Shown: positions 1-19,375 of the stretch, in pieces | Layout of the letters: every line of letters begins with the position of its first letter | How positions within the stretch are numbered: the first letter of the stretch is position 1 | DNA from: Glandiceps talaboti | Lineage: Eukaryota > Hemichordata > Enteropneusta > Spengelidae | Assembly (NCBI RefSeq): GCF_964340395.1 | Contig: NC_135560.1 | Location: 2,477,501-2,541,500, forward strand | Length of the DNA stretch: 64,000 nt | Direction: 5' to 3' | Made by a program: the position numbers and the translations under genes | Notes under the pieces: generated by a model | Databases searched by the model: none | The model's input: the letters and a program-made list of their open reading frames with translations, nothing else | What the model was told of the DNA's origin: nothing

Positions 1-394
1 CTAGGATTTGTCTCCTCCGCTAAGGGCTTCGATAAACGACGTAAATTTTCATCCTTCCACTAAATTGAGGTATCATAGTATTGAATGACTAGTTGTAAAA
101 TATTATTACATTCGCGATTAGTGGTGGGAGAATGATTTTATTCCGTATATTTTCCTAAGTTTTGTATCATTTTGATCGCAACTGTGTGACGTGGAAAAGA
201 CAATGAAACAGTGATAAAATCAATAGAGTGTTGCGTTTGAGTAGATGTTACGGCGTTTGTAACATCACATATAAGCTACATGTATTTTGTTTATTTTACC
301 AAGCCACTGTTATTGACTACAAAGTAAGCGATATCAAACATGCCAGCCATATCTAATCACACGTAGCTTTAGAGTCCAGCGCTCACGCTACATC
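1..394. other. Intergenic, nothing recognised
   Basis: No open frame, splice-consistent exon or repeat unit is visible here. The composition is ordinary AT-rich animal intergenic DNA. Confidence 0.4.
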
Positions 395-527
395 GCCAAC
401 TTGTCAGCAGGTTGGCGTCCATGATTTTCGTGGTAGTCAAGGATGACTACCAGTTTTCGAACTTGGTAGTCATTTTGGAAAAACTGGTAGTCAATTGACG
501 CGAGACTACCGCTAATTTCGAGCCCTG
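395..527 (-). mobile_element. Terminal fragment of a DNA transposon ('CGAAATTA' family)
   Basis: On the minus strand the segment begins CAGGGCTCGAAATTAGCGG at 527 and then carries several copies of GACTACC / GGTAGTC. The same kind of terminus (CAG-G-G-CGAAATTAA) starts the element at 49832-51719 and the fragment at 46458. I infer one end of a non-autonomous DNA transposon. The other end is not found, so the inner boundary is approximate. Confidence 0.45.
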
Positions 528-665
528 TAGTAGGTAATGGCATTTCCTTTGACTTGGGGTGCTTATTACTGCAAATAGGGCTTTTTGGTCAGATTCCTTC
601 TCTTTAATTAATGAATATTAGTATAGTAGTCAGTTTTACTGGATTCATTTAGCAGGTTAACTTTA

Positions 666-790
666 TTACAGTGAGTCTTCTAAATATCTCTGTGCACTGA
701 GACATGTCTTTCTCCATCTTCTGTCTGCTTGCCCTTTTCGTTTTTTTTTTATGTTTGATGTCCTCTGTAAACCACTGTGTATTGCTCTCA
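666..790 (-). pseudogene. Remnant of a non-LTR retrotransposon ORF2 (endonuclease-RT linker)
   Basis: Minus-strand translation gives TQWFTEDIKHKKK and then, after a frame slip in an A-run, RKGQADRRWRKTCLSAQRY. This matches the 'PWF-(D/E)D(L/I)...RR-AER-WRKT-L' block between endonuclease and reverse transcriptase in jockey/CR1-type elements. Only about 40 codons remain and the frame is broken, so it is a dead fragment. The assignment rests on motif resemblance alone. Confidence 0.5.
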
Positions 791-861
791 CAATCACAGT
801 TAGAGACTTCAAATGGTGCATGTTTGATACAACAGTTGTGACAACCCTATTGAATACATTG

Positions 862-1140
862 GCTGTCACCTAACCTTGTATACATATGTATAGCTGTCAC
901 CTAACCTTGTATACATACGTATAACTGTCACCTAACCTTGTATACATACATATAACTGTCACCTAACCTTGTATACATACATATAACTGTCACCTAACCT
1001 TGTATACATACATATAACTGTCACCTAACCTTGTATACATAAGTATAACTGTCACCTAAACTTGCATACTTACTTATAACTGTCACCTAAACTTGTATAT
1101 GTACGTATAACTGTCACCTAAACTTGTATACATACATATA
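862..1140. repeat. Minisatellite, 31-bp unit, about 9 copies
   Basis: The unit begins AACTGTCACCTAACCTTGTA and ends with a TACATACATAT stretch. Copies differ by a few substitutions. It abuts the 59-bp array that follows without a spacer. Confidence 0.9.
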
Positions 1141-3407
1141 ACTCCTACACTCAACCCAGTCAACTCACTGTAACGTCCAATCTAATGGCATAGCCGTACA
1201 CTCCTAGACTAAACCAAGTCAACTCACTGTAATGTCCAATCTAATGGCATAGCCGTACACTCCTAGACTAAACCAAGTCAACTCACTGTAATGTCCAATC
1301 TAATGGCATAGCCATACACTCCTAGACTAAACCAAGTCAACTCACTGCAATGTCCAATCTAATGGCATAGTCGTACACTCCTAGACTAAACCAAGTCAAC
1401 TCACTGTAATGTCCAATCTAATGACATAGCCATACACTCCTAGACTAAACCAAGTCAACTCACTGTAATGTCCAATCTAATGGCATAGTCGTACACTCCT
1501 AGACTAAACCAAGTCAACTCACTGTAATGTCCAATCTAATGGCATAGCCGTACACTCCTAGACTAAACCAAGTCAACTCACTGTAATGTCCAATCTGATG
1601 ACATAGCCGTACACTCCTAGACTAAACCAAGTCAACTCACTGTAATGTCCAATCTGATGGCATAGCCATACACTCCTAGACTAAACCAAGTCAACTCACT
1701 GTAATGTCCAATCTAACGACAAAGCCGTACACTCCTAGACTAAACCAAGTCAACTTACTGTAATGTCCAATCTAATGACATAGCCGTACACTCCTAGACT
1801 AAACCAAGTCAACTCACTGTAACGTCCAATCTAATGGCATAGCCGTACACTCCTAGACTAAACCAAGTCAACTCACTGTAACGTCCAATCTAATGGCATA
1901 GCCGTACACTCCTAGACTAAACCAAGTGAACTCACTGTAACGTCCAATCTAATGGCATAGCCGTACACTCCTAGACTAAACCAAGTCAACTCACTGTAAT
2001 GTCCAATCTAATGGCATAGCCGTACACTCCTAGACTAAACCAAGTCAACTCACTGTAATGTCCAATCTAATGGCATAGCCGTACACTCCTAGACTAAACC
2101 AAGTCAACTCACTGTAATGTCCAATCTAATGGCATAGCCGTACACTCCTAGACTAAACCAAGTCAACTCACTGTAATGTCCAATCTAATGACATAGCCGT
2201 ACACTCCTAGACTAAACCAAGTCAACTCACTGTAATGTCCAATCTAACGACATAGCCGTACACTCCTAGACTAAACCAAGTCAACTCACTGTAATGTCCA
2301 ATCTAACGGCATAGCCGTACACTCCTAGACTAAACCCAGTCAACTCACTGTAATGTCCAATCTAATGGCATAGCCGTACACTCCTACACTCAACCCAGTC
2401 AACTCACTGTAATGTCCAATCTAATGGCATAGCCGTACACTCCTACACTCAACCCAGTCAACTCACTGTAATGTCCAATCTAATGACATAGCCGTACACT
2501 CCTAGACTAAGCCAAGTCAACTCACTGTAACGTCCAATCTAATGGTATAGCCGTACACTCCTAGACTAAACCAAGTCAACTCACTGTAATGTCCAATCTA
2601 ATGGCATAGCCGTACACTCCTAGACTAAACCAAGTCAACTCACTGTAATGTCCAATCTAACGACAAAGCTGTACACTCCTAGACTAAGCCAAGTCAACTC
2701 ACTGTAATATCCTATCTAATGGCATAGCCGTACACTCCTAGACTAAACCAAGTCAACTCACTGTAATGTCCAATCTAATGGCATAGCCGTACACTCCTAG
2801 ACTAAACCAAGTCAACTCACTGTAACGTCCAATCTAATGACATAGCCGTACACTCCTAGACTAAACCAAGTCAACTCACTGTAATGTCCAATCTAACGAC
2901 AAAGCCATACACTCCTAGACTAAGCCAAGTCAACTCACTGTAACGTCCAATCTAATGACATAGCCGTACACTCCTAGACTAAACCAAGTCAACTCACTGT
3001 AATGTCCAATCTAACGACATAGCCGTACACTTCTAGACTAAACCAAGTCAACTCACTGTAATGTCCAATCTAACGACATAGCCGTACACTCCTAGACTAA
3101 ACCAAGTCAACTCACTGTAATGTCCAATCTAACGACATAGCCATACACTCCTAGACTAAACCAAGTCAACTCACTGTAATGTCCAATCTAACGACATAGC
3201 CGTACACTCCTAGACTAAACCAAGTCAACTCACTGTAATGTCCAATCTAATGACATAGCCGTACACTCCTAGACTAAACCAAGTCAACTCACTGTAATGT
3301 CCAATCTAACGACATAGCCATACACTCCTAGACTAAATCAAGTCAACTCACTGTAATGTCCAATCTAATGGCATAGCCATACACTCCTAGACTAAACCAA
3401 GTCAACT
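1141..3407. repeat. Minisatellite, 59-bp unit, about 38 copies
   Basis: The unit starts AACTCACTGTAATGTCCAAT and includes GCCGTACACTCCTAGACTAA. Starts at 1221 and 1280 give a 59-bp period. Recurrent variants (TGG/TGA/CGA before CATAGC, and CCGTA/CCATA) are scattered, indicating local duplication of variant units. 59 is not a multiple of 3, so it holds no sustained open frame. Confidence 0.95.
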
Positions 3408-4307
3408 ACCCTTCAATGTTTTAACACAAGTTACATGTATACAGTATATGATATATTTCTGGCCAGTACACAAGTTTGTTTCGTGCATGTGTCTGTCATG
3501 GTTTACACACACAAACACAACTTGAGAATAAGCTTTCATCCAATTGCCACAAATTTGTCAGACACAAAAACTCACAAAAAATATACTAGATCCATTTTAT
3601 TAAAAACAAAATCAAAAGGCCCATTGACCTGGCACATAGAAAGCAACAATTAATAAAGTAAAGGTGGGGTGCACTCTAGAAACAAAGTCCCACTGGCTTG
3701 GCTAGATATAGTGGTTGTCTTTTTTATATCCGTCAACCAAGAAACTATGTAAGGCAAATGTTCCTAAATCTAATGCCCAGTGTACAGTGTACCTTATTGT
3801 CGCAAACCATGGCCGTTTTATGGTACCGTTCTTAACCAGCAGGTCCCTACTTTAAAAGTTTAGCGGAAATAACAGCTCTGGTTTGCGAGAATGAGTGTAC
3901 CTAGATTACACTTACAGCAGCAGCTGGGCCACTACATAGAAATCCTTACCAATACAGGTCTTTGAATTATCTGCTTGTCTCATATTAGTAAGATATCATG
4001 AGTTTATTAGTGTTTACTGTGTCCTCATATCTAGTCTCTTGAAAACAATAAATATAAATTGTCATTTTTATGATTCTGTCTATGAATACTGCATCCACAG
4101 TGCATGCTGACAACAGGCTTGACTTTTAAATTTATTATACTACAATACGATTGAATCAGTGTGATATACACATTCTGTGAAACACTTCCATATACACCTT
4201 TTATACATGGGTAGGTCTATCTTGGTCAGATTTTTAAATGAATTATACTTGAAGTATGTAACAATAACAAGAAAGACTAGATTTAATTGTGATTTGTACA
4301 TAAAAAA
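3408..4307. other. Intergenic region beyond the NDUFS7 3' end
   Basis: Nothing recognised apart from short chance frames. A second possible minus-strand poly(A) signal (AATAAA) lies at 4131-4136. Confidence 0.4.
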
Positions 4308-4313
4308 TTTATT
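4308..4313 (-). terminator. Candidate poly(A) signal of NDUFS7
   Basis: AATAAA on the minus strand, about 275 bases after the NDUFS7 stop codon. The alternative at 4131-4136 would give a longer 3' UTR. Confidence 0.45.
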
Positions 4314-4585
4314 CATTCCAGTGAGAGTCAGACTACACATCAACATCCTGTAGTTCAAATCATATCTTGTTGTGTCTTGTGTGACCTGTTAGCCATGCTA
4401 AAGACAACGTAAAGTCAATGAGGAGCTCTAGTTAGCAACACTAAAGTCAAAGTGGAGCTCAAGTTAGCTGGTTCCAACGTCTATGAAATGATGAAAACAC
4501 AGTCCAAATAAAACACTTTCTTATCTAAATAGTCCATATCTTGGTCACCACTACCATTCATCCTTGCACATAATACATTCAATTC

Positions 4586-12168
<7,583 letters not shown>

Positions 12169-12240
12169 CTTGGTTGTGTAACGTGACGAGATTTCAAGAA
12201 AGCTCGTGAATTACGAGACTTCGTTCCACTGTACTGTGGG
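12169..12240. promoter_or_regulatory. Short bidirectional promoter between NDUFS7 and the plus-strand gene
   Basis: The NDUFS7 ATG (12168, minus) and the inferred first exon of the plus-strand gene are less than about 100 bp apart. The segment is CpG-richer than its surroundings. It holds GTGACG (a half CRE-like site) and the inverted repeat CTCGTGAATTACGAG at 12203-12217. No TATA box is obvious. A YY1-like AAGATGGCGAC overlaps the NDUFS7 start. Transcription start sites are inferred, not seen. Confidence 0.6.
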
Positions 12241-12306
12241 AAGGAAGATGTCTGCAGTAAAGAAGAATAGTTAAGCCGTGGGGACGACCAGGTTGTATTA
12301 CATCTT
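12230..12306 (+). other. Inferred 5' non-coding exon of the plus-strand gene
   Basis: The segment ends CATCTT/GTAAGT, a consensus donor at 12307. It can join acceptor TTGTTCGCAG at 13101. Its only ATG opens a short frame ending in TAA (MSAVKKNS), so it would be a 5' UTR exon with a small upstream frame. The 5' boundary is a guess. Confidence 0.5.
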
Positions 12307-12799
12307 GTAAGTTTAAATTTAACGATGATTTGTGGAAGTGTAAGTCAGGTGTCACGAGTATTACTCTACCGTCACCTTAGATATTCACATCCCAGGTATA
12401 TTTGTAGTAGTATCACCGTTGAACTAGAATTACATTTGTACAATGTACCTACATTTAATATCTAGGCAATGATAGACACCCTGCTTACACTGTTTGCAGA
12501 CGGAGTAAGTCTGGACTCGATTCCCTTTCTTTTCTCCATTCAGCATTGTATCATTATTAACAGATGTTTAAGGACATTGTCAGAATCTAGTCCCATACTC
12601 CGTATGACAGGGCTGCTATTAATTTTGTTGAATTAAATTTTTGATTGGTTGAGATTAATTTTTCATATCAAGCGTTCAGACCTCATGCACTCGAATCAAT
12701 CTGCATGACTAAAAAAAATATATATAGTAAATCTCTTATTTACTATACATTAAAAAATCCCATACAGATTGATTTGAGTGCCTGTGCCTACATGCACAT

Positions 12800-12801
<2 letters not shown>

Positions 12802-12851
<50 letters not shown>

Positions 12852-12990
12852 AGACACACACATACATACACATACATTTACACACACACACATGCATGCA
12901 TACATGTACATACATACATACATACATACATACATACATACATACATACATACATACATACATACATACATACATACATACATACATACA
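12802..12990. repeat. Microsatellites (CA)n and (CATA)n
   Basis: Pure CA to about 12846, mixed CA/GACA/CATA to 12907, then an uninterrupted CATA run to 12990. It is intronic in the plus-strand gene. Open frames across it on both strands are artefacts of the repeat. Confidence 0.95.
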
Positions 12991-13136
12991 AACAATCATC
13001 ATCATGGGTATATAATGTAATCAATGGTACTTTTTCTTATATGACTGAATGTGTAAGTTGTATTTCTACCATTTTCTAATACCATTTTGTCTTGTTCGCA
13101 GGTGTAAAATTGTTGCAATCTTTGACAACCCAAACG

Positions 13137-14675
13137 ATGCATCACATTCCCTGTTACACAAAAAACATTGACTGCTGTGATATGGATGGTGATATAGATT
13201 GCAAGCATGATATCAAACCAGATACTACTTGTCAAGAACCTTTTAATTTCAACTCAGAATATATAAGTTGTGCAGAAGACACAGGAACTAACAAAATACA
13301 GATGTTTCCTCCTGTTTCTACTGATAAAGGGGCAAATCTACTGTCTAATTCTAATGTGTATGCTAATCAGCAAATTGTGGAAAGAGATGATTGTAGTGAA
13401 TGTTGTGATATAGACCCTGAAAATCAAGACAAGATGTTTAACTTTCATAAATTCACAAATGCTGATGATGAGTTATTGTCATCAGAGGAATCATATAGTG
13501 GTTATGATGACTGCTATAATGCTGACAAAGATGACATTAGTGATAACTGTGATGTAGAAAAGGTACAGAATGATGATGAGGAGGAGGAAAACAGCAATGA
13601 AGATGAAGAGAATAATGAAGAGGAAGATGATGATAGCAACGATACTGATATAGGTGAAAACACAGGAAGACAATTATGCATTGGTGCATTATCTGCAGGA
13701 AGTGTAGAGTCATTGACTAACATGAGTATACAAAATGTCATGGAAACTACAAATAACATGTCCAGTTCTAGAACTCGTTTGAATTCTCAGAGAGGTTTAT
13801 ATGTGTTGTCAATAGCAGAAAGTATGGTAGATAATGCTATCAACAATGTCTTAGAAAGTCTAGGTATGTCACCTCCTGGAATAAGGAGGATTGTAAATGC
13901 TGGTATTGCAACAGCTATCCGACAGCGGGGTTTACGCATTAATGCAGGAAATCGACAGCCTAGAAGAGAACGAAATGTTCCTTTGCAAGGTGAATGTGAA
14001 AGGAATGAACAGATCTCTCTCCTGTCATATTGTAGAAGTAGGACTGATGCCTGCAGTAGACTTCTTAATAATACATCTCAGTTGGAACCAGTTACTGAAA
14101 AACAAGACCATAAAGTCACTCGTCCAGACACTGATAGCAATACTAATCCACAACCAAGTACTAGTACCTCTTCTGAGATGATCCCATCAAATGATGGTGA
14201 CTCCCATCATAAGACAGTGGTTAACAAAGAACCACACTGTAAACATTCTTCTTCACAACACCCTGCTAAAAGTCAAGCTGATCCAAAAGGTAAAAGGCTG
14301 ATCAATGGAAAAAAAAGAAGATTTCAAACACAAGATCAACATACAATGCCGAGCAAAATGATGAAAACAACAAAAGAAAACAGCAGTGGTGTATCAAAGG
14401 TTACAAGTGGTGTATCAAGGGTCACCAGTGATACATGTATGTCAAGGGTCAATGGCAGAGGTCAAAAAGAAGACTTCCATACATATTGTAATGAAGAGAG
14501 TGGGAGATGTTTGACTGCAGCTGCTAATGAAGATAGTTCAATTTACGATCATCAATTACAAACAGATGTTGTTACACAAAAAGCTGTGGAAGGGTGTATA
14601 GAATCCTGTTTTCATGAAGTGGAAGATGAAGCCTTATTGTGTGCAATCAGTGACCAAGGACTTTTTATGAAATAA
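13137..14675 (+). CDS. Unrecognised acidic, largely disordered protein, 512 aa
   Basis: The coding sequence lies in one exon that follows acceptor TTGTTCGCAG (13101). The first ATG of that exon, at 13137, begins MHHIPCYTKN. The N-terminal third is Cys/Asp-rich. About residues 145-170 form a Glu/Asp/Asn tract (DDEEEENSNEDEENNEEEDD). Residues 219-266 are the most ordered part and start RGLYVLSIAESMVDNAINNV. There, hydrophobics recur every 3-4 residues, predicting an amphipathic helix, and a second short helix ends AIRQRGL. A basic patch near residue 391 (GKKRRF) could be a nuclear localisation signal. Near residues 415-430 there is a short repeat (SGVSKVT, SGVSRVT). No signal peptide or membrane segment is visible. 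I do not recognise a family, and function is unknown. Confidence 0.75.
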   Translation: MHHIPCYTKNIDCCDMDGDIDCKHDIKPDTTCQEPFNFNSEYISCAEDTGTNKIQMFPPVSTDKGANLLSNSNVYANQQIVERDDCSECCDIDPENQDKMFNFHKFTNADDELLSSEESYSGYDDCYNADKDDISDNCDVEKVQNDDEEEENSNEDEENNEEEDDDSNDTDIGENTGRQLCIGALSAGSVESLTNMSIQNVMETTNNMSSSRTRLNSQRGLYVLSIAESMVDNAINNVLESLGMSPPGIRRIVNAGIATAIRQRGLRINAGNRQPRRERNVPLQGECERNEQISLLSYCRSRTDACSRLLNNTSQLEPVTEKQDHKVTRPDTDSNTNPQPSTSTSSEMIPSNDGDSHHKTVVNKEPHCKHSSSQHPAKSQADPKGKRLINGKKRRFQTQDQHTMPSKMMKTTKENSSGVSKVTSGVSRVTSDTCMSRVNGRGQKEDFHTYCNEESGRCLTAAANEDSSIYDHQLQTDVVTQKAVEGCIESCFHEVEDEALLCAISDQGLFMK

Positions 14676-14879
14676 CCACTAGTACACTTACTATGAAATA
14701 ACCCCTAGTACACTTATTATATAATATATCTATGTCTTAAAGTCAAGTAAATGTTGGCAGAAGTGCTAAATAATTGCTTACCTCGCCATACATTGTATTT
14801 TCAGAGAAACATTAGAGCATTGAGAAGCATTTCACTGTTCACAACTGAACAGACAAAATTTCTTACAGGCTCAGCATAA

Positions 14880-14885
14880 AATAAA
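14880..14885 (+). terminator. Poly(A) signal of the plus-strand gene
   Basis: AATAAA about 205 bases after the stop codon, followed by a T-rich stretch. It lies just before the 27-bp array. Confidence 0.6.
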
Positions 14886-14951
14886 GAAATTTAATTTCCT
14901 TTTAAAGCTTGTGACTTTGTTTACCTAGTCTTTATTCCAAACACAGTTACA

Positions 14952-17900
14952 TGTCTATGAGGTCACAGGGGTAAGGAGAGTCTATGAGGTCACAGTGGTA
15001 AGGAGTGTCTGTGAGGTCACAGGGATAAGGAGTGTATTTGAGGTCACAGGGGTAAGGAGTGTCTATGAGGTCACAGGGGTAAGGAGTGTGTATGAGGTCA
15101 CAGGGGTAAGGAGTGTCTATGAGGTGTCACAGGGGTAAGGAGTGTCTATGAGGTCACAGGGGTAAGGAGTGTCTATGAGGTCACACGGTACCGGTAAGGA
15201 GTGTCTATGAGGTCACAGGGGTAAGGAGTGTTTGAGGTCACAAGGGTAAGGAGTGTGTCTGAGGTCACAGGGGTAAGGAGTGTCTATGAGGTGTCACAGG
15301 GGTAAGGAGTGTCTATGAGGTCACAGGGGTAAGGAGTGTTTGAGGTCACAAGGGTAAGGAGTGTGTATGAGGTCACAGGGGTAAGGAGTGTGTATGAGGT
15401 CACAGGGGTAAGGAGTGTCTATGAGGTCACAGGGGTAAGGAGTGTCTATGAGGTCACAGGGGCAAGGAGTGTCTTTGAGGTCACAGGGGCAAGGAGTGTC
15501 TGAGGTCACAGGGGTAAGGAGTGTGTATGAGGTCACAGGGGTAAGGAGTGTGTATGAGGTCACATGGTAAGGAGTGTCTATGAGGTCACAGGGGTAAGGA
15601 GTGTCTATGAGGTCACACGGTACCGGTAAGGAGTGTCTATGAGGTCACAGGGGTAAGGAGTGTCTATGAGGTCACAGGGGTAAGGAGTGTCTGAGGTCAT
15701 AGGGGTAAGGAGTGTGTATGAGGTCACAGGGGTAAGGAGTGTCTGAGGTCACAGGGGTAAGGAGTGTGTATGAGGTCACAGGGGTAAGGAGTGTGTATGA
15801 GGTCACAGGGGTAAGGAGTGTGTATGAGGTCACAGGGGTAAGGAGTGTCTATGAGGTCACAGGGGTAAGGAGTGTGTATGAGGTCACAGGGGTAAGGAGT
15901 GTCTATGAGGTCACAGGGGTAAGGAGTGTGTATGAGGTCACAGGGGTAAGGAGTGTCTATGAGGTCACAGGGGTAAGGAGTGTCTATGAGGTCACAGGGG
16001 TAAGGAGTGTGTATGAGGTCACAGGGGTAAGGAGTGTCTATGAGGTCACAGGGGTAAGGAGTGTCTATGAGGTCACAGGGGTAAGGAGTGTCTGAGGTCA
16101 TAGGGGTAAGGAGTGTGTATGAGGTCACAGGGGTAAGGAGTGTGTATGAGGTCACAGTGGTAAGGAGTGTCTGAGGTCATAGGGGTAAGGAGTGTCTGAG
16201 GTCATAGGGGTAAGGAGTGTCTATGAGGTCACAGTGGTAAGGAGTGTCTATGAGGTCATGGGGTAAGGAGTGTCTATGAGGTCACAGGGGTAAGGAGTGT
16301 CTGAGGTCACAAGGGTAAGGAGTGTCTATGAGGTCACAGGGGTAAGGAGCGTGTCTGAGGTCAAGGGGTAAGGAGTGTCTATGAGGTCACAGGGGTAAGG
16401 AGTGTCTGAGGTCATAGGGGTAAGGAGTGTCTATGAGGTCACAGGGGTAAGGAGCGTGTCTGAGGTCAAGGGGTAAGGAGTGTCTATGAGGTCACAGGGG
16501 TAAGGAGTGTCTATGAGGTCACAGGGGTAAGGAGTGTCTATGAGGTCACAGGGGTAAGGAGTGTCTTTGGGGTCACAGGGGTAAGGAGTGTATGAGGTCA
16601 CAGGGGTAAGGAGTGTGTATGAGGTCACAGGGGTAAGGAGTGTGTATGAGGTCACAGGGGTAAGGAGTGTCTTTGGGGTCACAGGGGTAAGGAGTGTGTA
16701 TGAGGTCACAGGGGTAAGGAGTGTGTATGAGGTCACAGGGGTAAGGAGTGTCTATGAGGTCATAGGGGTATGTATGAGGTCACAGGGGTAAGGAGTGTGT
16801 ATGAGGTCACAGGGGTAAGGAGTGTCTTTGAGGTCACAGGGGTAAGGAGTGTGTATGAGGTCACAGGGGTAAGGAGTGTGTATGAGGTCACGGGGGCAAG
16901 GAGTGTCTGAGGTCACAGGGGTAAGGAGTGTGTATGAGGTCACAGGGGTAAGGAGTGTCTGAGGTCATAGGGGTAAGGAGTGTGTATGAGGTCACAGGGG
17001 TAAGGAGTGTCTATGAGGTCACAGGGGTAAGGAGTGTGTATGAGGTCATGGGGTATGTATGAGGTCACAGGGGTAAGGAGTGTCTATGAGGTCACAGGGG
17101 TCAGGAGTGTCTGAGGTCACAGGGGTCAGGAGTGTCTGAGGTCACAGGGGTAAGGAGTGTCTGAGGTCACAGGGGTAAGGAGTGTGTATGAGGTCACAGG
17201 GGCAAGGAGTGTCTGAGGTCATAGGGGTAAGGAGTGTGTATGAGGTCACAGGGGTAAGGAGTGTGTATGAGGTCATAGGGGTAAGGAGTGTGTATGAGGT
17301 CACAGGGGTCAGGAGTGTCTGAGGTCACAGGGGTAAGGAGTGTCTGAGGTCATAGGGGTAAGGAGTGTGTATGAGGTCACAGGGGTAAGGAGTGTCTATG
17401 AGGTCACAGGGGTAAGGAGTGTGTATGAGGTCATGGGGTATGTATGAGGTCACAGGGGTAAGGAGTGTCTATGAGGTCACAGGGGTCAGGAGTGTCTGAG
17501 GTCACAGGGGTCAGGAGTGTCTGAGGTCACAGGGGTAAGGAGTGTCTGAGGTCATAGGGGTAAGGAGTGTCTATGAGGTCACAGGGGTAAGGAGTGTTTG
17601 AGGTCACAAGGGTAAGGAGTGTGTATGAGGTCACAGGGGTAAGGAGCGTGTCTGAGGTCAAGGGGTAAGGAGTGTCTATGAGGTCACAGGGGTAAGGAGT
17701 GTCTATGAGGTCATGGGGTATGTATGAGGTCACAGGGGGCAGGAGTGTCTATGAGGTCACAGGGGTAAGGAGTGTCTATGAGGTCACAGGGGTAAGGAGT
17801 GAGGTCACAGGGGTAAGGAGTGTCTATGAGGTCATAGGGGTAAGGAGTGTCTATGAGGTCACAGGGGGCAGGAGTGTCTATGAGGTCACAGGGGTAAGGA

Positions 17901-18526
17901 GTGTCTATGAGGTCACAGGGGTAAGGAGTGTCTATGAGGTGTCACAGGGGTAAGGAGTGTCTGAGGTCATAGGGGTAAGGAGTGTCTGAGGTCATAGGGG
18001 TAAGGAGTGTCTATGAGGTCACAGGGGTAAGGAGTGTCTATGAGGTCATAGGGGTAAGGAGTGTCTGAGGTCACAGGGGTAAGGAGTGTCTGAGGTCACA
18101 GGGGTAAGGAGTGTCTGAGGTCACAGGGGTAAGGAGTGTCTGAGGTCATAGGGGTAAGGAGTGTCTATGAGGTCATAGGGGTAAAAGGAGTGTCTGAGGT
18201 CATAGGGGTAAGGAGTGTCTGAGGTCATAGGGGTAAGGAGTGTCTATGAGGTCACAGGGGTAAGGAGTGTCTATGAGGTCACAGGGGTAAGGAGTGTCTA
18301 TGAGGTGTCACAGGGGTAAGGAGTGTCTGAGGTCATAGGGGTAAGGAGTGTCTGAGGTCATAGGGGTAAGGAGTGTCTATGAGGTCACAGGGGTAAGGAG
18401 TGTCTATGAGGTCACAGTGGTAAGGAGTGTTTGAGGTCACAGGGGTAAGGAGTGTGTATGAGGTCACAGTGGTAAGGAGTGTTTGAGGTCACAGGGGGCA
18501 GGAGTGTCTTTGAGGTCATAGGGGTA
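14952..18526. repeat. Minisatellite, 27-bp unit (25-bp variant), about 130 copies
   Basis: The unit is GAGGTCACAGGGGTAAGGAG followed by TGTSTAT; a common variant lacks AT (25 bp). Rarer variants carry CATAGGGG, GGTACCGG or GGGGGCAGG. Runs of 27-bp units keep a frame open (YEVTGVRSV on plus, TPYPCDLID on minus), which is not evidence for a gene. Every unit holds an AGGTCA hexamer. The array fills the gap between two convergent genes. Confidence 0.97.
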
Positions 18527-18589
18527 TATTACAATATCATTGGCAGTAAACTGTTTTGTCTTCCATCTGTGACACAGAGGAGACAACTA

Positions 18590-19375
18590 CACTATGCCAC
18601 ATCAAGCTAGCCAACATACACTGCACTATGCCAATCAGCTGGCCAACATACACTACACTATGCCAATCAGCTGGCCAACATACACTACACTATGCGACAT
18701 CAAGCTAACCAACATACACTACACTATGCCACATCAAGCTAGCCAACATACACTGCACTATGCCACATCAAGCTAGCCAACATACACTACACTATGCCAC
18801 ATCAAGTTAGCCAAACATACACTACACTATGCCACATCAAGCTAGCCAACATACTACACTATGCCACATCAAGCTAGCAAACATACACTACACTATGCCA
18901 CATCAAGCTAGCCAACATACACTACACTATGCGACATCAAGTTAGCCAACATACACTACACTATGGCACATCAAGCTAGCCAACATACACTACACTATGC
19001 CACATCAAGTCAGCCAAACATACACTACACTATGCCACATCAAGCTAGCCAACATACTACACTATGCCACATCAAGCTAGCCAACATACACTACACTATG
19101 CCACATCAAGCTAGCCAACATACACTACACTATGCCACATCAAGTTAGCCAAACATACACTACACTATGCCACATCAAGCTAGCCAACATACACTACACT
19201 ATGCCACATCAAGTTAGCCAAACATACACTACACTATGCCACATCAAGCTAGCCAACATACTACACTATGCCACATCAAGCTAGCAAACATACACTACAC
19301 TATGCCACATCAAGCTAGCCAACATACACTACACTATGCCACATCAAGCTAGCCAACATACACTACACTATGCCA
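18590..19375. repeat. Minisatellite, 34-bp unit, about 23 copies
   Basis: The unit starts ACTATGCCACATCAAGCTAG and continues CCAACATACACTAC. Variants have an extra A (CCAAACATA) or lack ACA. It is related to the 51/38-bp array at 21005 and is separated from it by a retrotransposon. Confidence 0.95.

Noticed and set aside
12736-13079. Frames across the (CA)n/(CATA)n tract
   Set aside because: Low-complexity translation of microsatellites on both strands.
13092-13136. Upstream extension of the 512-aa protein from a TTG
   Set aside because: This stretch contains the splice acceptor TTGTTCGCAG; the first ATG after it, at 13137, is a better start.
15739-16155. Long open frames on both strands (YEVTGVRSV and TPYPCDLID repeats)
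   Set aside because: They are read-through of the 27-bp minisatellite; no start context, splice sites or unique coding sequence accompany them.
14952-18526. DR1-type nuclear receptor element in each 27-bp unit (AGGTCA-C-AGGGGT)
   Set aside because: The second hexamer matches AGGTCA at only three of six positions; only a single half-site per unit is supported.
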